DNA of 64,000 bases from Brachionus manjavacas (Eukaryota; Rotifera; Eurotatoria; Ploima; Brachionidae), in assembly GCA_019054805.1 (NCBI GenBank), contig JAHQIY010000031.1, forward strand, positions 434,001 through 498,000, given 5' to 3'. A program made the translations under genes and the position numbers. Of the stretch, positions 33,575-44,504 are shown piece by piece (positions within the stretch are counted from its first letter, which is position 1; every line of letters begins with the position of its first letter). The notes beneath the pieces are model-generated. The model searched no databases. It was not told the origin of the DNA and was given only the letters and a program-made list of their open reading frames with translations.

Positions 33575-34225
33575 TATTTATTTGTTTTCAGAATAAATAA
33601 TAAAAAAAAAAAACAAATAAAGTAAATAAGCTAAAAAATGCAAAGAAAGTAAAAAACATATATTGAAATAGGTTGTTACATGTGACACAAGTTTAAATAG
33701 TTGAAGTTTCATTAGAAAAAGAAGAAATAGTAAGTAGCAATTACACAATGGAGTTGGGTATTCAATTTATCTTGATTCAAAACCTTCTTTGTATTCCTCC
33801 ACCAGTCTTACAATCAATGGAATAGAATGACTAAGTCCTTTCCAAACATATCTCTCACTCAATTCAAAAAGACGATTTGAGACTGTTAGTAATTTAAGTT
33901 TATTCAAAGCTTCATGATGCACCAGGTTGGAAGGACTATCATATTTTAACTTAAAGATAAGATCTGACTGCTGTATTCTGCATTGCTTGTAGATTTTTGA
34001 TATTATTTTCTGAAAATGAATTCAAGCAAGGAAAAGAATAGTCTAAGATTGATCCGACTAAAGATTTATTTAGTCGTTCCTTAATTTCGTCTACCAGTAT
34101 ATTAAAATTTAACTTAGAATCAAATTTAATACCAAGTAACTTGATTTCTTTTTGGCTCAGTATTCTGTTTCCATAAATTTTTAAGATAAAATTTTCATTC
34201 TCTTTCTTGTACTTAGAAAAAACTT
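33575..34225 (-). mobile_element. 5'-truncated LINE copy with internal deletion (minus)
   Basis: Closely matches the 14.1-14.9 kb LINE: shared blocks include TGTGTAATTGC (reversed), TCTCTCACTCAATTCAAAAAG and CAGTATTCTGTTTCCATAAA. Compared with that copy, about 80 bp are missing near 34070, and the 3' tail has lost the stem-loop. It breaks off at about 34222, the truncated 5' end. It carries no usable frame. Confidence 0.8.
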
Positions 34226-35100
34226 AATTCTTTAATAATTTGGAATTTTGAATAAATTGCTTTATTTAAATATTCTCCGATTCCTCATATCCTTTCAAAA
34301 TAACATAACCAACAAATCTTTATTTTGCTAAAAAATTGATTAAAAAATTTGTTAGCCCACTTTGCCAGATTGGGGGTCTGCAAAAATTGGAGACAAAAAG
34401 CAAAATTAGATGATGTTAGGTGTATCTCCAAAATTCATTTTTTCAACTAAAAAACGAATTGAAGAGACTCCTACTGTTTCTAATCAAAGCCTTTCTGGTA
34501 GACCTCAAAAAGCTAAATTTTAGGGACAAAAATTACGTTTTTGGAGAGATTAGAAACGACCCACTAATTTTAATTCTAAGAATCAAGGGGTTAGGATTAG
34601 TAAAGATCCTGTAATTAGATTTCCCCCAAAAAAAGTTTTAAAGTCTCATACAGCGGCCAGACATCTAAACATTAAAAATTAAAAAAATTTTAGAGCCAAT
34701 TTCCAAATAAAAAATTAGTAAAATTATAAGTTTTTGTCTATTTTTGAACCAAATTCTAAGAGCAATTTCTTTTTTTTTTTCTTTAAGAGAAATAAATGAA
34801 AGTTCTTAATTAATTGCCAATAATCAAAAAATGCAAATGCTGAGAAAAATGGCATTTTGAAGTTTGATACATTCTGCGTACCACAATTTAAAGCTGAAAT
34901 GGACTTTCAATATTATACAATATCCTATACTCACCATTTTATGAATTTTGCAGAGTCAGTATATTGGTGGTACAAAGAATATATCAGTTGCTCTAATTTA
35001 CAGAGCATGTTTTGGTCCAACAGAACTTAAACATTTTTAAATTTTTTGTTTTTGTTTTTTGTACAGGAATTTACAATGCCATAAAAAAAGTGAAAAAAGT
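34226..35100. other. AT-rich stretch, nothing recognised
   Basis: One 64-codon frame at 34420-34614 has no domain and is not called. Confidence 0.35.
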
Positions 35101-35104
35101 ACAA

Positions 35105-35810
35105 AGAAAAGTCAAAAGTGGTTATGCATTATGTTTATAAAAACAAAGAATTTTCTTATTTTATAAATGGTAACCAGTTATCAACGTCAGAAGCCGAAAG
35201 AGATCTTGGAGTTGTTGTCAAAACAAATCTTAAATGGAAAAATCAAAAGATAGAGGCTACAAACAAAGCAAATCAAATGTTTGGTCGCATCAGGAAATCA
35301 TTCGCTCGTTTTGATTGTAAGTTATTTAGATCATTGTATTTAAATTTTGTTCGTCTTCTTTTGGAATTTGCTGTGCCTGTATGGTCTCCATTTCTTAAGT
35401 CTTAATTTTCTTAAGTGAGAATCTTGAGAGGATTCAACGCAGAGCTACGAAATTTGTTTCTTCAATTAGAAACAAACCGTATGAAAGCAGATTGAAGGCT
35501 TTGAACATTCCAAATCTGGTGGAAAGAAGAAAAAGAGGTGATCTAATTCAATTATACAAGTTCATGCATGGAATAGAATTGGTTGAAAAAAGCAACAATT
35601 TTAATGTCACCAAAATCCAAAGAAGAGGTCACTGCTTCAAATATCACAAAGAAATTTCGAGGCTCCAACATAGAGATAACTTTTTTTCAACAGAACCGCT
35701 AACATATGGAACTCACTGCCAAATCAATTAGTTGAAGCCCCAATGTTAACAGCTATAAAGCAGGCATCGATTACTGGATGAGCAGCAAATTTAAATAAAT
35801 TTTTAATAAT
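35105..35810 (+). pseudogene. LINE ORF2 C-terminal region (plus)
   Basis: Plus frames show the post-RT region of a CR1-like LINE. They run from NQLSTSEAERDLGVVVKTNL and KWKNQKIEATNKANQMFGRI, to LNFVRLLLEFAVPVWSPFL, a frameshifted ERIQRRATKFV-type helix near 35430-35460, then LKALNIPNLVERRKRGDLIQ and KIQRRGHCFK, and finally the NSLP-x-x-V end near 35720. At least three frame changes. The same subfamily is present in reverse at 43.6-44.4 kb. Confidence 0.8.
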
Positions 35811-36169
35811 CTAGTTAAGTATGTGATTGAGCTTGATTAAATTCCATTTTATACTTTTTTTGTTGTAGCAGAAAGATAGCTACCATAGCGAAACTAAATC
35901 TAGTCTCGCCCCGCAGATCTCCTGCTGTAGCGTATTACTATTATAATTATTATGATAAGCTATAAAAAGATAAAAGTTAAAAAATGAAAAAAATAAAAAG
36001 GATATAAAATTCCTCAAAAAAATTGAAACAGTTAATGTGTTTTAAACTTTTATTCAAAAAAGATAAATGAAAAATGTCTTTATCATCATTTCTTCTTGTG
36101 ATGATGTGTTTCTTTTTTATTAAAGATTTTAATAACTATTCCGAATACCTTCCTTCATAAACGATGTTA
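35811..36169. other. AT-rich stretch between LINE and Penelope-like remnants
   Basis: Includes a short less-AT patch at 35890-35935 after the LINE end, possibly its 3' untranslated region. No gene. Confidence 0.35.
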
Positions 36170-36199
36170 GAATGTCTGCCTCTGCATAAATCGAATGAA

Positions 36200-36870
36200 A
36201 TAACAATACGCTTAGCAAGCGGAACACTTGGGATCCCTATTAAACTTAGAATCGTATCAATTAACTCATTCAAATGTTAAATAATTAAGTTAACTACTGG
36301 CTATTCAAGACTCAAAGATCTAATATCCTTTTTAAATTTCCTAATTGAATATAAATGATCTAATGTTCCCATTTTAGCTTTTTTAGATGATTCACCTATA
36401 TAAATTAAAATTTTAATAATAAATTCAAATACACAAAAAATTTTATTTTTATTTTTTGTTTTTTTTATTTTTTTTTACTTCTTTTTACAGGAGATTTATT
36501 CAATTCAATAAATAAATAAATATATAAAATAATTTACATTTTTTACATTTAATAATATAAACTATTCCAATCGATTTAAAATTTGAGTCACTCATGAATG
36601 GAATATAAAGTTTTTTATATTTCAAATTAATTTTTTTTTCGGTAAATTTACAACTCAAATTTCCAAGGATATCACACTTATCTGATTAAATTTTTTGGAA
36701 TTATTTAGTTTAATATTTAATATAAATAAAGAGCCTATATCTTTCTGAATTTTATTTACCATTATTAATTCCTTATTTTTCAAAAAACTAGATTCCATTT
36801 TTACCTTTTGAAAAGAATCTTGGCAATTTGAATTTCATGATCATGATCACATGTTCAAAACTTAATAGAT
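36200..36870 (-). pseudogene. Penelope-like element remnant with GIY-YIG endonuclease
   Basis: Minus strand, right to left: coding with FKSIGIVYIIKCKKCKLFYI (about 36600-36540), then a 116-bp insertion, then YIGESSKKAKMGTLDHLYSI (about 36400-36340) and RKFKKDIRSLS. GIVY-x-I-x-C-x-x-C followed by YIGE-S is the GIY-YIG nuclease arrangement carried by Penelope-like retroelements, where it cleaves target DNA. Neighbouring frames (36860-36620) may be its upstream linker. The RT was not found, and stops are present. Penelope-like elements are well known from rotifers, which fits the organism guess. Confidence 0.65.
36405..36520 (+). mobile_element. Short retroposed insert with (AAAT)n tail and 8-bp duplications
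   Basis: Interrupts the GIY-YIG coding exactly between the Y-I and G-E codons. It is flanked by TATATAAA on both sides (36397-36404 and 36521-36528) and ends in AATAAATAAATAAA. This is the form of a severely truncated LINE or SINE insertion on the plus strand. The 5' part is only A/T sequence. Confidence 0.65.
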
Positions 36871-37509
36871 TAAAATGTCAATAAAAATGAAAGAAAAAGC
36901 TTTTTTTGGACAATAGTATCCCTTTGTTTTTGAATAGTTAGTCGAATAGTTAAATCGACTATATTGTTCGATTTTATAAATCGATTAACGAAAAAATCTA
37001 ATTCAAAAGTGTAAAAAAAATGTTTTCGATATTTTTAAAAGATAAGTAATTTACGAAACCAAACAAAACTTGAAAAATCATTTAAAAAAAAAATTAAATA
37101 AGTTACGAAATTAAATAAAAATTAAAAAAATTGTTTAAAAATCTTTAAAATTATTTTTTGTTTTCTAAAACGATTGAATTAAGCTTTATAAAAGTAAATT
37201 TTTCCATATTTTTTGCACTCAGTCTGTTTCTTTCTTCATTTTGAATAAAGCCAGCAACAGAAAAAATGACTTTCTGCAGGAACTGAAGTAGCAATTAAAC
37301 AAAGGGTATATTATTATAGTCAAATTTTTCAAAGGAATGTCAAATTTAAAAAAATTATTTTGTCAAATTTATTAAAGAAATGTCAAATTAGAAAGTATCA
37401 AATTTCTTTGATAACAGTCAAATTTTCGTCAAAAAAAAGTCAAATATTCACCAAAAAAAAGAGAAAAATATTCCTTAAAAAAAGTAAAAAAATTTACGTT
37501 CTTATTTTT

Positions 37510-37960
37510 TATTTATATGTAAAAGGTTAAACTTTCTTAACCAATGCTTTAGCCATTTTTTTGGGTCTCCCAGCACTTGCGACTTGACCCAAAGTTAGAC
37601 ACCAAGATTCTTTAGGAAACTCCTCAAATAGACGTTCACGATAAGCAATCCCGATGATGTGCTTGCACATGTAATGTTTGAACCATGATGGACATGTACA
37701 TGTGCTAAGCTTCCAATTATCTTGGTTTAATTGTACGATGCATAGTTCTTGAAAAGTTTCAAAAAATTGCTAGAAATTGTCCCATTCGCATTTATTAACT
37801 AATTGAAGAAATTTTTTACAGCGATCTCTGTCGAAAACATTTGGTACTAGTTCGTTTATTTGCGCGTTGCTTTGTTCCTGTTGTTCTAAAGGTCTTTTAC
37901 GTGGTCTGCCTCTTTTTTTTTTGACGTCGTCTTCTTGTGTTGTTGTTAAAATTATCAAAA
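37510..37960 (-). pseudogene. MULE transposase C-terminal SWIM/AT-hook fragment
   Basis: Read right to left: a DNA-binding AT-hook (KKKRGRPRKRPLEQQ), then a frame change near 37770, then NWKLSTCTCPSWFKHYMCKH. There the cysteines and histidine fit the SWIM pattern C-x-C-x(n)-C-x-H found after the catalytic domain in MULE transposases. It is followed by LGQVASAGRPKKMAKAL. A related ending is present at 58760-58975. Confidence 0.8.
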
Positions 37961-37974
37961 TTGTTATTTATTTT

Positions 37975-38095
37975 ATATATTTATTTATTTGTTAACTGTA
38001 CCGAGCTAAAGCTCCTTCAGAATAAAAATAAAAAATTAAGTTAAGTAAAATTAAATCAAAAAATAAAAATAAAAATATGAATAAAGTTTGTAAGA
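37975..38095 (-). mobile_element. LINE 3'-tail insertion within the MULE
   Basis: Reverse copy of the common tail: (TTTA)n, then CTGTACCGAGCTAAAGCTCC with stem GAGCTAAAGCTC at 38003-38014, then AT-rich sequence. It is the third level of nesting (LINE in MULE in hAT). Confidence 0.7.
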
Positions 38096-38866
38096 GTTAA
38101 TAACCTGGAATAAAAATTAGATATATGATAATAAGAGTTATTAAAATTTGACGAATTTATTTGAAACTTACTCATCAAATTTGACAGATATATTGATTAT
38201 TTGACACGTTTAAGAAAAATTTGACATTAATTTAATTAATTTGATGTTTAGTATTTGACAATTACAAATTTGACATTATTATTAAAAATTTGACATTTTC
38301 TCATGCGGCCTTAAACAAAATAGCTCTTTAATACTACTAGTTAGTATTGCTAAATTAATATTGTAATATTTATAAAACAAAAGTTGATCTATGAGCTCAT
38401 TTGAATCGGATTCTTTGTAAAATGTCTCCGCGTTACATTCATAAGACTTAAATTTTTGAAAAGTGCCATTTTAATTTGATAAAAATGAAATTTTTTTGAA
38501 GTTTTTTTTTTTTAAATTAAATTCCAACTAAATAAGTTTTAAAAATCAAGTCTTTATTTTTGAAATATTATTGAAACAAATTTAACTTTCCTTTATAACA
38601 TTTTCATATCATTGAAGTAATGATTTTTTTCAAAAAAATGTTTCGAACATGAAGCTTGTTCGATTAAAATCGACTAATATATTCGATATCAATATTCGAT
38701 CAGTTAATTTGAATAAATAAAATAAAAATGAACTTGATCGACTAAAGAAGAAAACGATATATAAAATTATATCGAATATTTTTCGATATGGTTTAGTTTA
38801 AACAGTTCAATAATGATTTTTTTTAATCGAATAGCGAAGTTCCTTTCGATAATCAACCCTAATTTA

Positions 38867-39719
38867 AACACAAAATGTTTATTAATTTAATCAATTGATT
38901 TTTAATTAATTTATATAAAATATTTATTTGAATTAAATTTATCGCTTCTTTATTTTTTAGCTATTCTGGGACATATTTCTGAAACTATTTTAAAATCATA
39001 ACCTTCTTTAGTTAATTGAACTACCGGATCTCTTTAATGGGCTAAATAATCAAAATAAAAAGTACATATCCTTCTCATATCCTTTGATTTAAATTGTCAA
39101 GTTCATTAGCGGTAAAAACAAATTTTTATTTCAAAATCCTGGTCTTTAATGAAAACTAAATCTTCAATTTTAAATTTAAATTATGACTTTGATTTTCACC
39201 AAGTCTAGTTTTAAAATAAGCGAAACAAAAAAGTTAAATTTTGTATTTCAAAATTTCCAAATGATTAAAATTTGATTTTTACTTGTTGAAGATTAAAGAT
39301 AAAATTTTAATTCAGTAGAGCCATTTGTTTTCAAAAAAGTGATAAAAAATTATTTTTTTTTAAATTTAAATCTTAAATTAATATTGGAAAAAATCTGCCA
39401 CACAGGACCTAGGAGTGCCGGATTATCCAGGCAATAATGTGCCAAGATCAGTTTTGTTTAGTGAAAAGATTATTTTTTTTCTGCCAATAAGTTGCAATGG
39501 AAATATCTAAATTGAAATCATAAATATTTAATAAATTACTAAAATTTATCTAATAAACAAACGATAAGAGATTATTTCTTATCTACCTATGACTTGAATT
39601 AACTTGTTGAAAAAAAAGATATTTTTTTCATTTTATTGTTCTATTGTGCTCAAATTTGGTAACAAGATATTTTTTGAAAAGTAAATGGATTATTAAATAT
39701 TGATCAACAAATTAAAAAT
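38867..39719. other. AT-rich upstream region of the BEN-like gene
   Basis: No gene. A less-AT patch at 39395-39440 contains the near-palindromic GGACCTAGGAGTGCC but no bounded element was found. Confidence 0.35.
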
Positions 39720-40642
39720 ATGTCTCAAAAAGAAAGTTTTAACTTTGAATCTTTAAACAGTAGTGTTTATCTATTTTCATCTTATTTTTAAAATTATGAA
39801 CTTTTAAAGCCAAGCGTTTGTTGAGTCAACGATCCACTGGAATACCATCGTTGCCCTTTTCCAATATAAGGCGACGATTTGAAAAAAACTTTGAGGATCA
39901 AACAACTAAAAATCTAAATGAAAAGCTCGATCAGGTCTTGGTCAATGTTCAAGATTTGAAAAAAGATGTGGCTGTCCTAAAGAGACAGCTAGATAGTCAA
40001 GAAAAGCGTTTTTCTAATCTGATTAGTTTTAACAATGAAAATTTGGAGAAAAAAGTAAATGTGATATCGAGCAAGCTGAATCATCTGGAGAGCAGCATTG
40101 GAACAGTTAACAAAAACTTTAGCCAGAAAATGATTGATGAAGCCAAACAACAGCTCAATCTTGATCTTAATATTCCTTTGGTAAATTTGTCTCCGCCCAA
40201 GCTATTAGTGCTGGATGATTTCTAATTTTTTAGATATACAATGGTCAAGACTTGCTGAGTGTGCCGTTTGATAGCAATGACATAGTTTCTTATGGAACTA
40301 GTTTGCTGGACATTTTGTTTAATCCTGAAGAGCAGAGCATTGCCATGGTTGAGTGTGATGAGAATACGATCAATTCGCTTGATAAAAGAAAAATAGATCA
40401 AATAAAAAGTATGTTTGAGAAAAAAAATAATTTTGCCTTAAATCAATAGAGTTTAAGTATGCTATTTAAAAAAATTGAATTCCACTGAATCATTTAAGAG
40501 AAATTGGCCTGTTATAAAGAAAGCGATTAGAGAAAAATGCTTGAATACGAGAAAAATGGTCAGAGGTAAGTTGACTAGTGACAGAAATTTTTCTAAATTG
40601 TTTCTTTGGAAAGACTATTCTAATTTGGATGAGAACAATTGA
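39720..40642 (+). CDS. Coiled-coil protein with BEN-like C-terminal domain (four exons)
   Basis: Exons 39720-39759, 39810-40180, 40234-40408 and 40458-40642 join in frame through introns of 50, 53 and 49 bp. Donors are GTAGTG, GTAAAT and GTATGT; acceptors are TTAAAG, TTTTAG and TTTAAG. The product is about 256 residues. Residues about 45-125 are a heptad-rich coiled coil (LDQVLVNVQDLKKDVAVLKR). From about 140, YNGQDLLSVPFDSND begins a helical domain ending in WPVIKKAIREKCLNTRKMVR. The W-x(4)-K-x-A-I-x-x-K-C-x-x-x-R pattern is that of the last helix of BEN domains, which bind DNA or chromatin proteins. Coiled coil plus BEN is a common architecture for transcriptional repressors. Exon 1 is the least certain. 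BEN assignment is by pattern and not proven. Confidence 0.65.
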
Positions 40643-40863
40643 AAAAATTTGCAAAAAATAAAATTTTATTGAAATAATTTTTTTTTTTATTAACGATGAT
40701 TGTTTTTTTTGTTAATAAAAATTTTAAAATAAATTTCTTTTTGGGTTTTTTTTGTTTATTCACTTTTTTGTTTCATTGAACTTTCATTTGATTCTGGACA
40801 AAAAATTAATTTTGAATACATATGGTTTAATTTTTTGTGTTTGAATTACAAAATGTATCCAAT

Positions 40864-41393
40864 GTTGAAATAACATTGAAAAAGTGCGATGCTTCAAACA
40901 CTTTTTTAAATAGATGAGCAATTTTTAGATTAGGCCAACTCAGAGTTGTTTAAAAGTCACATTCTAAAAATTGTTCGTCTAATTCTATTTTGGTTCATCC
41001 TAATTCAATTTTGAACAAAAAAATTAGGTGAACCAATAGTTCACAAAACCTGAGAACAAGAATTTTTCGCATGATAAGTGAACTATGGTTCACCTAACCG
41101 TCTAGATAAAGTTTTTCAACGATTGAATATTAACTTTAATCTGAATGAATTATTCACCTTTTTTTTTATCTAACTTTATTTATAGTTTTTTCATTTGTTT
41201 TATTATGAAGGAGCATTTGCTCGGCAATAAATAAATAAATGAATTGTTTACAAGTTAAAAAATATTTTTTTTTTCAAATTTCCAAACAAAAATTAAACTC
41301 ATTCTATTTCACAAAAGAGTTTAATTTCAAATATGAAAATGCAATTTTAACTTAATAAATTTAAACATCGCACTTTTTCAATGTAATTTCAAC
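40864..41393. repeat. MITE with inverted ends containing a LINE tail
   Basis: The left end GTTGAAATAACATTGAAAAA and the right end (reversed GTTGAAATTACATTGAAAAA) match over ~28 bp, continuing GTGCGATG in both. The interior holds a GGTGAACC-type inverted pair (41026-41095) and, at 41195-41240, an inserted LINE tail. No coding. No clear target duplication. Confidence 0.7.
41195..41240 (+). mobile_element. LINE 3'-tail fragment with compensated stem-loop
   Basis: Reads ATGAAGGAGCATTTGCTCGG followed by (AAAT)n. The stem GAGCA/TGCTC (41211-41222) differs from the usual GAGCT/AGCTC by a paired change on both sides, so base pairing is preserved. Confidence 0.65.
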
Positions 41394-42059
41394 ACAAAAA
41401 ATTTATTTTTTTTGTAAACTTTTTTTTTATTTCAAAAATTCAGTATGGTAAACAGTTTTTTGATTGTTATAAAAAGAAAGGTATGTTTTTAAGCAAAAAG
41501 TGTGCTAATAAGTAAAGTATGCTGGAATGAAAAATGAGTATGCTGAAAAGTTTCACTAGTATGTAAAAATGTTTTGATAGATAGATAGGTCAAGGAGGCC
41601 CTTAATAAAATTAATTTTATCAATTTTAATTCAATTAAAATTGATGAAAACTATTTTAATTTAGTAAATTAAAATAGTTTTCAATGATCAATTTTATGAT
41701 AAATTTATGTTGTCTTAAAGTTGGGAATACGGAGTCAGGGTTCGGGTTGCTAAAAGGATTTAGGGACTGTTTTCTTGGAGAACTCAAGATCCGTGGCGGA
41801 CCCTTAGATTAGACCTCGGGTTCAAGGTATTAAAAAAAATATTTTTAAAAATATATTTTTTTATTGGAGTTATTTAATCGATCTCTAAAATTTTTCTATC
41901 TCTTATTTTACTTAATACCCTTAACTTATATTTATTAATCTGTCTCCTAAATTAAATAAAACAGCAACTAATTTTACTTAAAGTATCTCTTATTTGTATT
42001 TATTAAATTGATTTAAAAAAAAAAGAATTATAAAAAATTTCAAATAATTTCAAATAAAA
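41394..42059. other. AT-rich stretch with one moderate-GC patch
   Basis: Positions 41710-41830 are less AT-rich and include GGGTTCGGGTTGC and CTCGGGTTCAAGG, loosely like a polymerase III B box. No cloverleaf could be drawn, so no tRNA is called. Confidence 0.35.
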
Positions 42060-42490
42060 TAATATCTTATAAGATTTTTCTTGGTCTACCTCTACCTCTC
42101 TTTAGTGGAGCTTCTACTTTCTTACTTATATCACTGCTGGTTGATGCTTGCACTACTTTTTCAGCTTCCTTATCAATTGTTTTTTTGTTTATTTTTTGTT
42201 TCTTGTGGAGTTTCTTTCTCTACTTCTGTTAGAACTTTGATTGAGCTGACAACTCTCTCTTTTTTATCTGCTTCTGATTGATACTCAAGCGCCTTTTTAG
42301 ACTTACACGGTCTACCTCTTCTAGGTTTTTGTCCAATAACAACTTGTTTAGCTTCGATTGATATTTTGACAAGTTTCATATTTGCAGCAAAGCCAACAAG
42401 ATGCTTACAAATATGATCTTTAAAGAAGGAAGGACAGTAACAACTAGCTAGTCATATGTCTTGGTAAAGAGTTGAGTATCAATTGTTGGT
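42060..42490 (-). pseudogene. MULE transposase C-terminal SWIM/AT-hook fragment
   Basis: Read right to left: a SWIM finger ASCYCPSFFKDHICKHLVGF (about 42455-42395), then MKLVKISIEAKQVVIGQKPR with AT-hook RRGRPCKS. An acidic/polar linker (42290-42180) follows after a frame change, then a second AT-hook LKRGRGRPRKIL before a stop near 42065. It has the same domain order as the 37.5-kb copy but only low identity, so it is a different MULE lineage. No ends or catalytic core were found. Confidence 0.75.
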
Positions 42491-43599
42491 TAGACATTTT
42501 TGAAAAATTTTTGAATTTTTGAAATTTTGAAAAAAAATGTCCACAAAAAAAAACTCTCACAGGAGATAATTAAATAAATCAAGAGATAATTTCAACTGTT
42601 CATTAATTAAGTTAAGAGCTATATTCATCATAATCATACTCATCTTCAGTAAATTTAGTGACAAAAAAACTCAAGATACATAAATATTTATTATTAGAGA
42701 CAGTTAATTAATCAAATTAATCGAATAAATAATATTATAAATAGAAAAAATAAAATATAATATTCTATTAAGTGATCGTTTAAGTAATGTAAGAGATCGA
42801 TTAATAATACCCCTTTTTTATTCCGTAAAAAGTTCTTTTTAATTAAACCCAAATTGTTTTCAGATTTCTGTTTCTGTTAATTAATTAGAATAAAAGATAA
42901 AAAAACAATTAGCATGGTATTCAAAACAAAATAAAGAAAAAAATATGTTCCATAATGAGTAGATTTTAAAAAAATTTTAAATATTTAAAAAAATTAAATT
43001 ATCCACATGACTTTTTTTTTGATTTCTCTTTTAATTTCTGAAAAATTATTGCCAAGCCTTTTTCGAGTTTTTTATTTTTTTTTTTAAATTCAGTCATCTA
43101 TTACATTATTTCATCTATGAAACCAACTCAAAGAATCATTAAGATCCTTTCAGCTTGAGTAAAGTATTTAATGTAAGAATGAGATTTGACTGAAAGATAA
43201 ATTATCAGTGAAAATTATTAATTTTCTAAATTTTCAACTATGAATTTATCTTTTGAGTGGTTTTTTAGTTTTTCGGTCTATAAGATAAAATCTTAAGTAA
43301 AACTCAACTTTCAAAATTATAAAAAAGTTAATCTTAGCTTTAGTCATCAAATGATCAACATAAATAAAATGAATAGAATTAAAAAGTTTCGCGACAAATA
43401 TTGCCTCGACTTATCTGGAACTCTGTGATCCAGGCAGAACATGCTCACTTATTTTAAAACTAAAGTTTAACAGATAAACGCAACAGTATGATCAGTATGA
43501 AAATTGATGTATATTATGACCCCTTTTAAAATTAACTTATCAACTTAAATGAATTTAGTATTCATACGCTGTCGTAAATAACTCTATACAAAATTATCT
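42491..43599. other. AT-rich stretch, nothing recognised
   Basis: No domains on either strand. A slightly GC-richer patch at 43385-43455 could not be assigned. Confidence 0.35.
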
Positions 43600-43604
43600 T
43601 AATT

Positions 43605-44430
43605 TTTAGATCATGTCCGAGGTTTTTTCTTTTTTTTTTGATTGCTGCTCATCCAGTAATCAATGCCTGCTTTAAAGCTGTTAACATTAGGGGCTTCAAC
43701 TAATTGATTTGGAAGCGAGTTACAATCTCTATGTAGGAGCCTCGAAATTTTTTTGAAGCAGTGACCTCTTCCTTGTTTTTTTGTAACAATAAAATTAGCG
43801 CTTTTTTCAATCAATTCCAGAGTTGTTTTTAAGTCACAAGTCTTAAGTCAAGTCAAGTCAATGACTTAAAAATTTTTTTTTTTAGTCATGACTTTGACTT
43901 AAAAAAAAAAAAAAAAATTTTAAGTCATGACTTTGACTTTAAAAAAAAAAAAATTTAAGTTAAGTCATGACTTTGACTTAAAAAAAAAAAATTTAAGTCA
44001 AGTCATAACTTTGACTTAAATTTTTGTGACTTAGACTTAAAACTGTGACTTAAAAACAAGTCTGAAAAACAACTTAAAAACTTAAAAACAAGTTAGAATT
44101 GATTCAATTCTATTTCATGCATGAACTTGTATAATTCAATTAGATCGCCTCTTTTTCTTCTTTCCACCAGATTTGGAATGCTCAAAGTCTTCAATCAGCT
44201 TTCATACGGTTTGTTTCTAATTTAAGAAACAAATTTCGTAGCTCTGCGTTGAACTCTTTTAATATCATACGAATTAACATTTGAATTGCTTTGTTTGTAG
44301 CCTCTATCACTTGATTTTTCCATTTAAGATTTGTATTGAATATAACTCCAAGATTTGGTATCTGACGTTGATAACTGTTTACCATTAATAAAATAAGTGA
44401 ATTCTTTGTTTTTATGACCGTACTGTGATT
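43605..44430 (-). pseudogene. LINE ORF2 C-terminal region (minus), interrupted by a MITE
   Basis: The same subfamily as the plus copy at 35.1-35.8 kb, read right to left: SYQRQIPNLGVIFNTNLKWK and NQVIEATNKAIQM, a frameshifted Q-R-R-A-T-K region, then (after the MITE at about 43826-44070) KKQGRGHCFKKISRLLHRDC and NSLPNQLVEAPNVNSFKAGI ending DYWMSSN. The element is inactive. The MITE breaks the coding between a segment ending near 44100 and one starting near 43820. Confidence 0.8.
43826..44070. repeat. AAGTC-rich palindromic MITE, copy 2
   Basis: The ends match copy 1 at 5182-5428: TTTTTAAGTCACAAGTCTTA on the left and (reversed) CTTGTTTTTAAGTCACAG on the right. The interior has three near-identical blocks of AGTCATGACTTTGACTT with poly-A/T. 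It interrupts a LINE reading frame, and a short AATTC-containing motif (AATCAATTC / GATTCAATTC) on the two sides may be the target duplication. Confidence 0.75.
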
Positions 44431-44504
44431 GTAGAAGAAACTGAAAATGCTATATTACAAATTGTAGTAGTAGTAGTTATAAATGGCTGGACAGCTTCTG
44501 CCTA

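Larger units (their letters stand above)
37304..38310 (-). mobile_element. Mutator-like (MULE) element with 9-bp target duplication
   Basis: Flanked by TTAAACAAA at 37295-37303 and 38311-38319, a 9-bp duplication as made by Mutator elements. Both ends carry multiple subterminal copies of TGTCAAATTT in inverted orientation (37320-37450 and 38140-38305). Inside, the minus strand encodes a transposase C-terminus with AT-hook KRGRPRKRP, a SWIM finger STCTCPSWFKHYMCKHIIGI and a second basic tail GRPKKMAKALVKK. The catalytic domain is missing, so the copy is internally deleted. A LINE tail at about 37975-38095 is inserted in it. Confidence 0.85.
36905..38866 (-). mobile_element. hAT remnant that received a MULE insertion
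   Basis: Minus-strand coding of a hAT transposase C-terminus surrounds the MULE: KESDSNELIDQLLFYKYYNI and SIKELFCL on the right (38450-38311), continuing in frame as LIATSVPAES, then AGFIQNEERNRLSAKN on the left (about 37300-37190). Removing the MULE and one 9-bp duplication gives continuous coding. Outer parts are rich in ATTCGAT motifs, and the right end reads (reversed) TAGGGTTGATTATCGAAAGG, likely a terminal repeat at 38866. The left end near 36905 is not precisely fixed. Confidence 0.65.

Noticed and set aside
34420-34614. 64-codon plus frame
   Set aside because: Hydrophobic/Lys-rich AT-driven frame with no family match.
41710-41830. B-box-like words GGGTTCGGG and GGTTCAAGG suggesting a tRNA or SINE
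   Set aside because: No A box at the right distance and no cloverleaf could be formed.
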